A stretch of 64,000 bases of DNA. Origin: Pseudomonas putida. Lineage in GTDB: Bacteria; Pseudomonadota; Gammaproteobacteria; Pseudomonadales; Pseudomonadaceae. Location: assembly GCF_028682455.1 (NCBI RefSeq), contig NZ_JANHLD010000006.1, positions 1 through 64,000 of the forward strand, in the 5' to 3' direction. Within the stretch, counting starts at the first letter, position 1; every line of letters begins with the position of its first letter. The notes under the pieces are model-generated. The model was not told where the DNA came from. It was given only the letters and a program-made list of their open reading frames with translations, and did no database searches. Positions 42,666 through 51,154 of this stretch are shown one piece after another. The position numbers and the translations under genes are program-made.

Positions 42666-43415
42666 TTACCTGGGCGTGGTGACAATGCCGTCCAGCCCTA
42701 CACCCACGATGGAATCCAGTGTGGGGATACGTGCGACAGGCACTTTGGCGATGAATCGCTTGGGTTGAAGGTCGGTGGTTTGGCCGACCAGCTTGATCTC
42801 GATCGGTACTTCGATATGGCGGACGTAAACACCATCGACCTTTTCAGCTTTCACAAGCACGCCGGTTTCGGTGGTAACCGTCATGTTCATACGCTTGGAT
42901 TTGACGAGGTCCAGATAGCCTGCTGATTGCAGCTGCTCCAAATACTGAGCGAACCCGCGCTTGGTCCAATCGCCACGTACGTCTTCAAGCTGTTGTCTGT
43001 AGTCGGTGAAATTGATTGTCATCGAGCGATTAAGCGCATCACGCGCGAACTGAATCGCCTCTGCGTCGGTGATGTACGGCTCTTCAAGGGGAACCAGCCT
43101 GACAATCCGAAGACCATCGGCTGCGAAGTACACGTAGTGAGGGTGCATCACAAACCACCCGAACACGCAGTTCAGGCCGATCGATATCGCCAGTCCCCAT
43201 GACAGGACCAGATTTGATTTGACGATGCTGGACGTATGCTTGGCCAACTGCTTGCGATCATCCAGATCGCGTGCAATTGGATCGACTGCATCCTGGTTTT
43301 GATGCAGTTTCTCAGCGATTTCCATCAGCTCTTGTTCGTAAGCTGCCCGCCCGAGATCCTCCCTCGATCCAGACTGGTCTAGATGCGGCGCTGCGGCGTC
43401 CTTGATATCGGTCAT
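42666..43415 (-). CDS. dotI: DotI/IcmL (TraM) inner-membrane protein
   Basis: 249 residues. One transmembrane helix near 69-88 (LVLSWGLAISIGLNCVFGWF) after a cytoplasmic, acidic N-terminus, and a periplasmic NTF2-like domain (VSLSSF-free; contains AIQFARDALNRSMTINFTDY). This is the DotI/IcmL/TraM family, homologous to VirB8. It is first in an eleven-gene minus operon, and a TTCCGTA dyad sits 16 bases upstream of its start. Confidence 0.85.
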   Translation of the reverse strand: MTDIKDAAAPHLDQSGSREDLGRAAYEQELMEIAEKLHQNQDAVDPIARDLDDRKQLAKHTSSIVKSNLVLSWGLAISIGLNCVFGWFVMHPHYVYFAADGLRIVRLVPLEEPYITDAEAIQFARDALNRSMTINFTDYRQQLEDVRGDWTKRGFAQYLEQLQSAGYLDLVKSKRMNMTVTTETGVLVKAEKVDGVYVRHIEVPIEIKLVGQTTDLQPKRFIAKVPVARIPTLDSIVGVGLDGIVTTPR

Positions 43416-43430
43416 GTTTGGCCCTCCGTT

Positions 43431-43456
43431 TTCCGTATTCTAACCATGATGCGGAA
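43431..43456. promoter_or_regulatory. TTCCGTA-N12-TGCGGAA dyad before the dot/tra operon
   Basis: TTCCGTA and TGCGGAA, twelve bases apart. On the minus strand TAGAAT inside the dyad is a good -10, so a bound protein would block transcription of dotI and the rest. Confidence 0.7.
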
Positions 43457-43536
43457 TCGGTCAACACAAAAAAACCATTTGGTTGGCCCGTGTTAACGGG
43501 TGCCGCGTGGATTCTGGGTTTACGGGATATCTACAA

Positions 43537-43543
43537 TACGAAA
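43537..43543. promoter_or_regulatory. Half-site of the transfer-operon dyad
   Basis: CTACAATACGAAATT resembles the right arms at 276 and 30411. No matching left arm at the expected distance. It stands before the iteron array. Confidence 0.3.
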
Positions 43544-43576
43544 TTGCCAGTAATGGCAATGTGATTTCATGTCGGG

Positions 43577-43861
43577 TCGTACTTCACCGATATTTTCTGG
43601 TACGGGTCGTATTTCACCGATAAAAAATGCAGCAAGGAGGGCCTTCACGCCCTTTAAAACAGGGACTTGAACGAGGTTTTCGGGCTTGGAACCGCAGGAC
43701 GGGTGTTGTGGCCATAGGTCGATATTCACCGATGCGATTCGTATATCGCCGATGGGGATTTTTTTTGCCCGCCTGGTCTCGTATATCGCCGATTTTTTAA
43801 CTCGTACATCACCGACACCCTGGTCGTATTTCGCCGATGCCCCTTTTCGTATTTCACCGAC
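43577..43861. other. Iteron array, probable oriV
   Basis: Eight direct repeats of consensus TCGTATTTCACCGAT start at 43577, 43607, 43719, 43739, 43779, 43802, 43824 and 43847. The last three are 22-23 bases apart (two helical turns). Variants alternate T/A at position 7 and A/G at position 10. A ninth copy lies at 56495. Direct repeats of this length beside initiator genes are the normal mark of a RepA-dependent origin. The remaining 430 bases to the gene at 44293 contain a TTTATCG-N10-CGATAAA dyad (44088-44111) and no other feature I can support. Confidence 0.75.
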
Positions 43862-44292
43862 GTGCGAAGCGCGTGAATCCCCCGAAATTCAAGGGCGGTT
43901 GCGCTCTTTGGGTTGGAGATCAATGCGCTTTGCAGGTCGTACAAAGCTGCCAATTCAATATAGAAAGGCGGTCCTTGAATCCGCAAGGAACTCAGTAAAT
44001 ACGCGGGTTCCAGCGGGTTGACGGGGGAGAATTGAGACTCTAGCCTTCGCCAAAACTTGCTCAATGATTGGCACTTTTTAGGAAGGTTTTATCGAAAGAT
44101 CGAGCGATAAATAGAGGGATCCGGCCACCGTTGCCGGGCAAAAAAAAGAGCCCACACATCTGGTCCTGGCAGATCGATGACGTGAGGGCCCCTTTCAGGT
44201 AATTCGAGTATGGACACCTGCACTCTGCTGCGCAATACGCGGCACGGTTTAATTCGCCCTGATTTTTTCAGCTTCTTCACTGAGGCCTGCAG

Positions 44293-45513
44293 GTGAGCAA
44301 CCTCATCACCGCGGCTTCGACGGCGCCTGCACATCCTGGCTACTTCCAGCCGGTGTCAGCGATGAGCCGTATCCTTGAAGAAGCCTCCTATCTAGCACGT
44401 TGCAGTGACAACAAAACGGCAATGAGAGTACGGCCGCGTGAATACGCGATCCGCTACCCCTACATGCAGGTAAATCGCCCAGGACGCGTGTCATGGCTCG
44501 TTTTCGATCTCGACCATGCCAACTCCCTGATCTGGGATGAGCATGGCTTGCCACCGCCTAACTTCATTGTGCGTAATCGAAACTCAGGCAACTCACACAT
44601 CTACTACGCGATTGCTCCTGTGTGTACCACCGAGCGAGCCCGTGAAAAGCCGATCCTATACATGAAGGCTGTCTACGACAGCATGGCCGCACTGCTCAAG
44701 GCTGATCCGGATTACCACAGTGGCCCAGTTGCCAAGACACCTGGTCATCCGTGGTGGATCACCACCGAATTGCACAATCATGTCTATGACTTGGGCGAAT
44801 TGGCTGAAGAACTCGACTTGGCCAGGCCGATGCCTTTGTGGTCCAAAGGACCTGACATGGACGCAGTGTCACATTCCAGGCATTGCACGTTGTTCGAACG
44901 TGTCCGTTTCTACGCTTACAGCATCGTCAATGCTGAGCGAGCTGATGGTTACTTCGAGTCGTTCTACTCTCGGGTCCTTGCGCAATGTCACAACGACAAC
45001 CGTTTTCGCACGCGAGAGCGTTACAACGACCTGCCCCACTCATCAGTGCGCGCCACGGCTAAATCGATTGCCCGGTGGACCTGGGCTCATTACCGCGGTA
45101 GCGGCGACTACCACCGTGGTGTGATGGAGCTTGATCGATCGCTGCCACTGGAGGAGCGCCAGAGCCTCGCCGCCAAGCGGACACATGCAGTCAGACAAAA
45201 CCAGACCGCACTCAAGATCCGTGGGGCTTGCCGGCAGTTGATCGCCAAAGGGGCACAGCTTACCTACACGGCTATCGCCCTGACTGCGGGCGTCTCCCGG
45301 CAAACCGTGGCCAAGTACAAGGCTGTCATCACAGAAGCACAGTCGCCGTCGGTTGTTCCCATTCGCCCTAAGCAGACGCCCCTTACCCCCGCAGCGCCAC
45401 AACCGGCCGGTCCAAACAATGGGGCTGAGCCAATGAAAACCGGTGTAAAGGATGCTGTATATCAGGTACCTGCCCCTACCGGGGCTGCTTTGCTTCCGCC
45501 TTTGCCTGATTAG
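44293..45513 (+). CDS. ColE2/PriCT-type replication initiator-primase
   Basis: 406 residues from a GTG. The N-terminal half (YPYMQVNRPGRVSWLVFDLD, then NFIVRNRNSGNSHIYYAI) matches the replicase family of theta plasmids such as ColE2, whose Rep is both origin-binding protein and primase. A PriCT-like helical region follows near 290-310, and a short helix-turn-helix (YTAIALTAGVSRQTVAKY) near 330. The C-terminus is Pro-rich. The gene reads away from the iterons 430 bases upstream. It is one of two initiator-like genes here; which one drives replication is unclear. Confidence 0.75.
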   Translation: MSNLITAASTAPAHPGYFQPVSAMSRILEEASYLARCSDNKTAMRVRPREYAIRYPYMQVNRPGRVSWLVFDLDHANSLIWDEHGLPPPNFIVRNRNSGNSHIYYAIAPVCTTERAREKPILYMKAVYDSMAALLKADPDYHSGPVAKTPGHPWWITTELHNHVYDLGELAEELDLARPMPLWSKGPDMDAVSHSRHCTLFERVRFYAYSIVNAERADGYFESFYSRVLAQCHNDNRFRTRERYNDLPHSSVRATAKSIARWTWAHYRGSGDYHRGVMELDRSLPLEERQSLAAKRTHAVRQNQTALKIRGACRQLIAKGAQLTYTAIALTAGVSRQTVAKYKAVITEAQSPSVVPIRPKQTPLTPAAPQPAGPNNGAEPMKTGVKDAVYQVPAPTGAALLPPLPD

Positions 45514-45607
45514 TTATTCAGATGGTGGGTGTGTATGGGGAGTGATTCGACACACTGAACCCCCAGCCAACACAACATGACCTGCTTTGCTCCGTGCCAT
45601 GCTATTT

Positions 45608-45645
45608 GGGGTGCCCGCAGAATTAGGAAAAAATCGTACGCTAAG
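45608..45645 (+). repeat. Left 38-bp terminal inverted repeat, Tn1721-like
   Basis: Starts GGGGTGCCCGCAGAATTAGG and ends CGTACGCTAAG. It differs from the right copy only at one base near the inner end. Confidence 0.85.
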
Positions 45646-45854
45646 GTTTTCCGGGCATCCGTAGGGGCCGAAACTTCCCGTCTTCCAGCCTGCGGCTCAG
45701 CCGCCAGACGTAATCGCCGGTCAGGTTGATGTGCTCCCAGCCCAACGGCGACAGGTATTGCAGCAGCTCACCGTCCACCGGTTTGCCGGCTTCGACCAGC
45801 CCCTGGGTGGCACGCTCCAGGTACACCGTGTTCCACAGCACGATGGCCGTCACC
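45641..45854 (-). pseudogene. tnpA: tnpA 3' remnant, left copy
   Basis: Encodes the last 70 residues of a Tn21-subfamily transposase (VLWNTVYLERATQG, then YLSPLGWEHINLTGDYVW). The matched segment begins at 45854. Upstream it continues a little (FEPQRYRARSPNL) before running into the end of the mcp-like sequence. Non-functional. Confidence 0.85.
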
Positions 45855-45924
45855 AAGTTTGGGCTTCTGGCTCTGTAGCGCTGCGGCTCGAAGTTCCGAT
45901 CCTGATTTTTCCTAAAACTGGACA

Positions 45925-47319
45925 CTAGCTATTGTCTTTGAACAACGTCGATACGGTACGGGCAACATGGTCTGCACCGTCACTGATTTCACGCATAATA
46001 GTTGTTACAGTTGCGATCTGATCGTTGTTTTCTTCGGCGCTTCTAGCGATGCTGTTCATATCTATATTCAGTTGCTGAGTAAGCTTTCCGTTAGCAGTTA
46101 CCACATTCTGGATTTCCACGGTGGCACTGCTAGTTCGAGCTGCCAACTGACGAACCTCGTCGGCTACTACAGCAAATCCTCGGCCCATTTCACCCGCTCG
46201 GGCAGCTTCAATTGCGGCGTTAAGTGCTAGTAAGTTAGTTTGTTCTGCCACGCCTTGGATGGTGGTAACAATTTTCTCGATATCTTTAGCCTGAGCATTT
46301 AGCTGTGTAATCAAAATAACCGCACCGTTTATTAAATTAAGTGTGCTCTGAGATAATTCAATTGAACTAGCAAGGGACTCCATGCCCCGCACGGAAATTT
46401 GAGATGTCTCCTCGGCGGTGGTGAAGGAAAGCTCTGCGGCTTGACGGATTTCATCAGCCTTATGCTTCTGCGAGCTGACGTCGGTGGCAAATTTTAACAC
46501 TTTCACAACCTGGCCGGCTTCATCAACGACGGGGTTGTAGGTGGCCTCAAGATAGATGGTCTTTCCCGATGCGGTCTTGCGCTCAAATTGCCCGCTGAAA
46601 AAAGCTCCTCCCTTTAAACTCTGCCAAAAATTTGGATTTTCTTGATAAAAATTATCGAAACAGAACATTCGGTGGTGTCGACCCTTGATATCGCTGAGGC
46701 GATAACCCATAGCACGGAGAAAATTCTCATTTGCATGCAGAATGTCACCGCTAGGTGTGAACTCGATCTCCGCCATCGAGCGGGAGATGGCTGCATGGAC
46801 GGCTCTTAGTGAGAGTAACTCGTTTTCTCTCTGAGTGACATCTGAGCCAATCTTAATGATCTCAATAACTTTTCCATCTTGATTTTGAACTGGAATATAA
46901 GTAGCCTCAATCAATACTAAGTTACCGTCTTTGCGCAGCCGCCTAAATAAACCTGATTTAGGATGGCCGTCAGCCAATTTCTGCCAGAAGCGCGAATAAT
47001 CAGCTGTGCTAGCATAATTCTTTTCGCAGAAAATTCTGTGGTGCTGCCCTGCGATCCGCAGGTCGGATTCGTGGTACAGCAAGCCGTCGAGCACATAGGT
47101 GGAGTCGCGGACGCCGACATTCACCACGCGGGTGCTGAACGGCGCGTACTGGTCGGAGATATGGGTGTAGAACAGCCGTCCCGGCTCGCTGCCGTACCTC
47201 GGGTTGACGTGCCCGGTGCGCCGCGTCAGTACGCCCTGGGCGTTGCCTACGACTTTGAGGTGATTAAGCTGGCGGCTGTTTACGCCGACCGGATGGCTGT
47301 GATCATACCCCCCCACCAT
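45925..47319 (-). pseudogene. Chimera: tnpA fragment fused in frame to truncated mcp (PAS-PAS-MCP)
   Basis: A 464-codon open frame. Residues about 16-89 are transposase sequence (NPRYGSEPGRLFYTHISDQY, then VNVGVRDSTYVLDGLLYHES). From residue 90 it becomes a PAS domain missing its start (GQHHRIFCEKNY), a second PAS near 178-285 (GRHHRMFCFDNFY), and an MCP signalling domain near 300-464 with the hairpin tip EQTNLLALNAAIEAARAGE. Tn1721 is known to carry an mcp-like gene, a likely source. No membrane segment. The frame is open, but no promoter or good start is visible, so expression is doubtful. Confidence 0.75.
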
Positions 47320-47434
47320 CGACCTTGTAGTAGCTGATGCCGGTGTCGATCAGCCCGTACAGGGTGATCGTGGGTTCGGCCTGCGCCACGCCGGCGCCCG
47401 CCGCCAGGGCAGCGGCAAACATTATTTTTCTCAT
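47303..47434 (-). pseudogene. Porin 5' remnant (Burkholderiales Gram-negative porin type)
   Basis: 43 codons: signal peptide MRKIMFAAALAAGAGVAQA, then PTITLYGLIDTGISYYKVDG, the typical start of beta-proteobacterial trimeric porins. The frame ends in TGA straight after a run of seven G; with six G it would read on into the following frame. The rest of the gene is gone, replaced by tnpA sequence. Lies downstream of the decarboxylase, probably part of the original operon. Confidence 0.75.
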
Positions 47435-47467
47435 TACGCGTTCTCGCGGGAACAAGGACAGGAAGGC

Positions 47468-49789
47468 TTAGCGGGAAGTCGGCTCCAGGCTGGGCTGCGA
47501 ACCTGCGACGCAAGAGACCATGTACGCACCGTCCTCCTTGCGCACGCCGTGGATGTCATGCTCGAAACCGGGAAAGCGCAGGTCGTAGTCCTGCAAGGCC
47601 TTCAGGTAGGTCAGCAGGGGGCCATCGAGTGGGCCGACGTTCTCGCCGGGCATCATCAGGGGGATGCCCGGCGGGTAAGGCACTACGCCGGTGGCGACCA
47701 CGCGGCCGGCCATTGCATCCAGTCCGACCTCTTCAATGTCACCGCGCACCAGGTGCTCATACGCCTGCACCGGGCTGAGCGCGGGCTCGGGCAGTGTGGA
47801 GAACGCTTGAGACATGCTGTGCGTCGTACGCAGCTCGGCCATGGCGCCGAACATGCTGTCGCAGAGCGTGCGCAAGCCCATGTCCTGATAGCGGCCCGAA
47901 TAGTCGTACACTAGGTCCGGCAGTACCTGCTGCAGGGGCGCGTTGGCATCGTAGTCGCGCTTGAAATCCAGCAGCGCGTTGACCAGCGTGCCCCATTTGC
48001 CCTTGGTGACACCCATGGAGAACAGGAAGAGGATAGTGAAATCTGTGGTCTTCTCGGCGACGATGCCCTGCCGTGCGAGATAAGCAGTAACCACCGCAGC
48101 AGGAATGCCGACCGGCAATAGGCCGTTCTGCCCCATGCCGGGTGTGATGACGGACACCTTGATTGGATCCAGCATGCAGTAGCCGTCTTCGATCGCACCG
48201 AAGCCGTGCCACGCGGCGTTAGACCTCAATACCCAGCAAGACGCGTCCGTGGCTAGTTGCTCCGCATCGGCAGCATGGAATGGGCGCGTAACACCACCAT
48301 TCACTTCGGTCACCAGGTCGGGCTGCCACACGTCGAAGAACCAGTCGCCCTTGGCGGCGAACTCTGCACTAATGCGAGCCAGCAATTGCCGGAATGCAAT
48401 CGCCTCGCGGATGGAGTCGCCGGTAAGCGCCGCTCCACCCGGGCCGTCCATCATCGCCGCGCTGACGTCGTTAGACGCTATGATGGCGTAGTTCGGCGAC
48501 GTCGAGGCGTGCATCATGAACGCCTCGTTGAAGCGCGAGTGTTCGATGGGCCTGCGGCCGTCGCGCACGTGGATCATGGACGCCTGAGACAGGGCCGCCA
48601 GCAGCTTGTGGGTGGACTGAGTGGCGAATACCGATGGCCTGTCGCCGACGTACTGTGCGGGGTCGCCGTGCATGGCGTAGCGTTCACGGTACAGCGGATT
48701 GAAGCGGGCGTAGCCGTACCACGCCTCGTCGAAATGCAGCCGGTCGACGCTGCCGCCCAATAGTTCCTCCACCCGTGACACGTTGTAGCAAAGCCCGTCA
48801 TAGGTGGAGTTGGTGATGATCGCGTGGACCGGAGCCGGATCGATGCCCTCTACCACCAGCGCATTGTCGGCCACGCTGCGACGGATGGCGGCGGGCGTTA
48901 GCCGCTCGGGCGGGATGGGGCCGATCAGCCCGAAGTGGTTGCGCAACGGTACAAGGTAAGTAGGAATGGCGCCTGACAGCGTCATGGCGTGCTCTACCGA
49001 CTTGTGACAATTGCGGTCGCACAGTGCGATCTGACCGCGCGTCACGCTGGCCATGAGGATGACCCGGTTGGACGTGGACGAGCCGTTGGTCACATAATAC
49101 GTGCGATGCGCGCCGAACACGCGCGCGGCATAGGCCTCTCCGGCGCCGATCGGACCGGAATGGTCCAGCAGCGACCCCATCGAGCCCACGGAAATGGACA
49201 GGTCGGAGCGGAACAGGTTCTCTCCGAAGAAATCGAAGAACGCACGGCCTGGTCCCGACTTCAGGAAAGCCGTGCCGCCGGTGTGGCCTGGCGTGTGCCA
49301 GGAATATTCGTAGACCTGCGAGAAGCGCGCCAGCGCGCCGAACATGGGCGGCAGCACGGCTTCGCGATAGCGCTGCATGGCGGCGACGATGCGTCCACCG
49401 ATGAAGACCGTGGTGTCTTCCAGCAGCCAGATGAAATCGTCCGCCTTCTGCATGGCCTGCACCGGCACTTGCGAGGCACTGCTACGGTCGGCCAGCAGAA
49501 AGATGGGAACCGTGGCGTTTCGCTCGCGCACGGCATCTAGCACTCCCATGGCTTGGCCATGGTCTTCGTCGCCATCCAGGTCCCAGTTCAGCAGCAGGCA
49601 CTGGATCATGGGATCGGACTGGATGACGGCCCGGGCATCGTCGCCCGAGCGCGCCACCAGCACTTCGACGGCGCGCTGCTCCAGTTCCAGTGCGATGCCG
49701 CGCACGGCGCGGCCGGCCGCGGTGGCGTTGTCATAGTCTTCATGCACCAGCAGGCCCTTCATGCCCAGCCGCCGGGAAAGAGTTGACAT
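47468..49789 (-). CDS. Basic amino acid decarboxylase (Lys/Arg type, AdiA/LdcA-like)
   Basis: 773 residues, with AAGGAG before the ATG. A wing domain (residues 1-130) is followed by a fold type I PLP domain: HTPGHTGG near 165, SDLSISVGSMGSLLDHSGP, NRNCHKS-like DRNCHKSVEH near 258, HFDEAWYGYA near 350, and the PLP lysine in ATQSTHKLLAALSQ near 388. The pattern resembles Pseudomonas LdcA and E. coli AdiA rather than SpeF. Lysine or arginine specificity cannot be settled by eye. It follows potE by 30 bases and should consume a proton per turnover, adding acid tolerance. Confidence 0.85.
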   Translation of the reverse strand: MSTLSRRLGMKGLLVHEDYDNATAAGRAVRGIALELEQRAVEVLVARSGDDARAVIQSDPMIQCLLLNWDLDGDEDHGQAMGVLDAVRERNATVPIFLLADRSSASQVPVQAMQKADDFIWLLEDTTVFIGGRIVAAMQRYREAVLPPMFGALARFSQVYEYSWHTPGHTGGTAFLKSGPGRAFFDFFGENLFRSDLSISVGSMGSLLDHSGPIGAGEAYAARVFGAHRTYYVTNGSSTSNRVILMASVTRGQIALCDRNCHKSVEHAMTLSGAIPTYLVPLRNHFGLIGPIPPERLTPAAIRRSVADNALVVEGIDPAPVHAIITNSTYDGLCYNVSRVEELLGGSVDRLHFDEAWYGYARFNPLYRERYAMHGDPAQYVGDRPSVFATQSTHKLLAALSQASMIHVRDGRRPIEHSRFNEAFMMHASTSPNYAIIASNDVSAAMMDGPGGAALTGDSIREAIAFRQLLARISAEFAAKGDWFFDVWQPDLVTEVNGGVTRPFHAADAEQLATDASCWVLRSNAAWHGFGAIEDGYCMLDPIKVSVITPGMGQNGLLPVGIPAAVVTAYLARQGIVAEKTTDFTILFLFSMGVTKGKWGTLVNALLDFKRDYDANAPLQQVLPDLVYDYSGRYQDMGLRTLCDSMFGAMAELRTTHSMSQAFSTLPEPALSPVQAYEHLVRGDIEEVGLDAMAGRVVATGVVPYPPGIPLMMPGENVGPLDGPLLTYLKALQDYDLRFPGFEHDIHGVRKEDGAYMVSCVAGSQPSLEPTSR

Positions 49790-49819
49790 TTTGTACTCCT
49801 TGCTGCGTTGAGGCCGCTG

Positions 49820-51154
49820 TCAGACCGCCTTCTGGTCCTGGTTGCGTACCAGATCGAACTTGTGGGAAACCGTGCCATAGAGCAGCCAGCCGAAGAAGGT
49901 CACCAACGCGCCCCAGAACATGGCCTCCTGGCCCGAGCTGTACAACGCATAGAAGCTGTACGCATTGCCGACGAAGGCCATGGACAGCGACAGGGAGTAC
50001 TCGCGCGACCCCGCGCCGTAGGCTTTCATCATGACCGCCAGCGCAGACATGCTCAGGATGTACGGCACCAGGTTAGTCACCACCGCCAGGTTGACCAGCA
50101 AGTTGAACTGCTCGGACAGCGAAGGACTCATGGTCATCATGGCAAGCCCCGTCTGCACCAACGTCAAGATGATCATGCCGACCACCGGCGTCCCTTTGGC
50201 CGTGGCTTTGCCGAATAGGCGCACGAAGTAGCCGACATCTGACGACGACTTGAATACCTGCGCCACCGTGAACTGCCAGCCCAGCAACGATCCCAAGCAG
50301 GCGATGATCATCAGCGCGATCACTACCTGGCCAGCGGCCGGCGACATTATTCTCGAGAAGGCCAGACCGAAGGGTGCGCTGGATTTGATCAGTTCCGCGT
50401 TGGGAATGATGCCGGCGACGACATTGGTCGATGCGATGTAGATGAGCGCCACCCCGATGGTGGCCACCAGCACGGCGATGGGCACGGTGCGCTCGGGGTT
50501 TTCCACCGCGTCGGCGTTGGCGCAGGCCGACTCCAGACCCAGAAACGACCACAGCGTGATTGAGATGGAGGCCGACACGGCGTCTAGCGTACCCATGTTG
50601 CGAGGGTTCCAGGCGTCGAGGTAAATCTGCGGATCAAACCAGAACCAGCCGATCAGCGAGATGCCGACCACGGGCAGGATGATGCCCCATACCGTGACCG
50701 CACCGATTTGGCCGGTGATGCGCGCGCCACCGAAGTTGGGCACGGTGGTCAGCCACAGCACCGCGATGCTAGCCAGTGACACCGCTACGGGCGACAGCGT
50801 CCAGCCGAAGAAGGCCTGCATGTAGCCCACCGCCGTCAGTGCGATGGCAACATTGGCGATCAGCAACGATACGCCGTAGGTGTAGTTGGCCAGAAAGTTG
50901 CCCGCCGTGCCGAAGGCGTACTCGGCGTAGCCGCCCATGCCGCCAGCCTTGCGGTTGAAGCGGCCGCATTTGGCGAAGGCGTAGGCCAGCGCCAGCGACC
51001 CCAGCGCGGTCACGATCCAGGAAGTAATGGACAGTGTGCCCACCTCGGCGAGCTTGGTGGGCAGCAGGATGATGCCCGAGCCCATCATGTTGACCACGGT
51101 CAGCAGCGTTAGCTGCATGACCCCCATCTTGTGGACAGTGGCGGCAGTGCTCAT
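49820..51154 (-). CDS. potE: Putrescine-ornithine antiporter
   Basis: 444 residues with twelve predicted transmembrane helices. The N-terminus (KMGVMQLTLLTVVNMMGSGI, then LPTKLAEVG) and later blocks (GGMGGYAEYAFG, ANYTYGVSLLIANVAIA, FGGARITGQI, FLGLESACANADAVENPER) are nearly those of E. coli PotE. PotE exchanges external ornithine for internal putrescine. Its ATG overlaps the speF stop (ATGA), as expected for the speF-potE pair. An upstream in-frame extension exists in the speF coding region but is a shadow. Confidence 0.9.
   Translation of the reverse strand: MSTAATVHKMGVMQLTLLTVVNMMGSGIILLPTKLAEVGTLSITSWIVTALGSLALAYAFAKCGRFNRKAGGMGGYAEYAFGTAGNFLANYTYGVSLLIANVAIALTAVGYMQAFFGWTLSPVAVSLASIAVLWLTTVPNFGGARITGQIGAVTVWGIILPVVGISLIGWFWFDPQIYLDAWNPRNMGTLDAVSASISITLWSFLGLESACANADAVENPERTVPIAVLVATIGVALIYIASTNVVAGIIPNAELIKSSAPFGLAFSRIMSPAAGQVVIALMIIACLGSLLGWQFTVAQVFKSSSDVGYFVRLFGKATAKGTPVVGMIILTLVQTGLAMMTMSPSLSEQFNLLVNLAVVTNLVPYILSMSALAVMMKAYGAGSREYSLSLSMAFVGNAYSFYALYSSGQEAMFWGALVTFFGWLLYGTVSHKFDLVRNQDQKAV

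Noticed and set aside
43577..43861. CRISPR array
   Set aside because: Repeats are 15 bases, irregularly spaced and without unique spacers of constant length; they are iterons.
43726..44064. 112-codon ORF on the minus strand over the iterons
   Set aside because: Composition follows the repeats, there is no ribosome-binding site, and it is not protein-like.
47280..47513. 77-codon ORF over the porin remnant
   Set aside because: It is another frame of the same bases, Arg-rich and without a signal peptide; the porin frame is the meaningful one.
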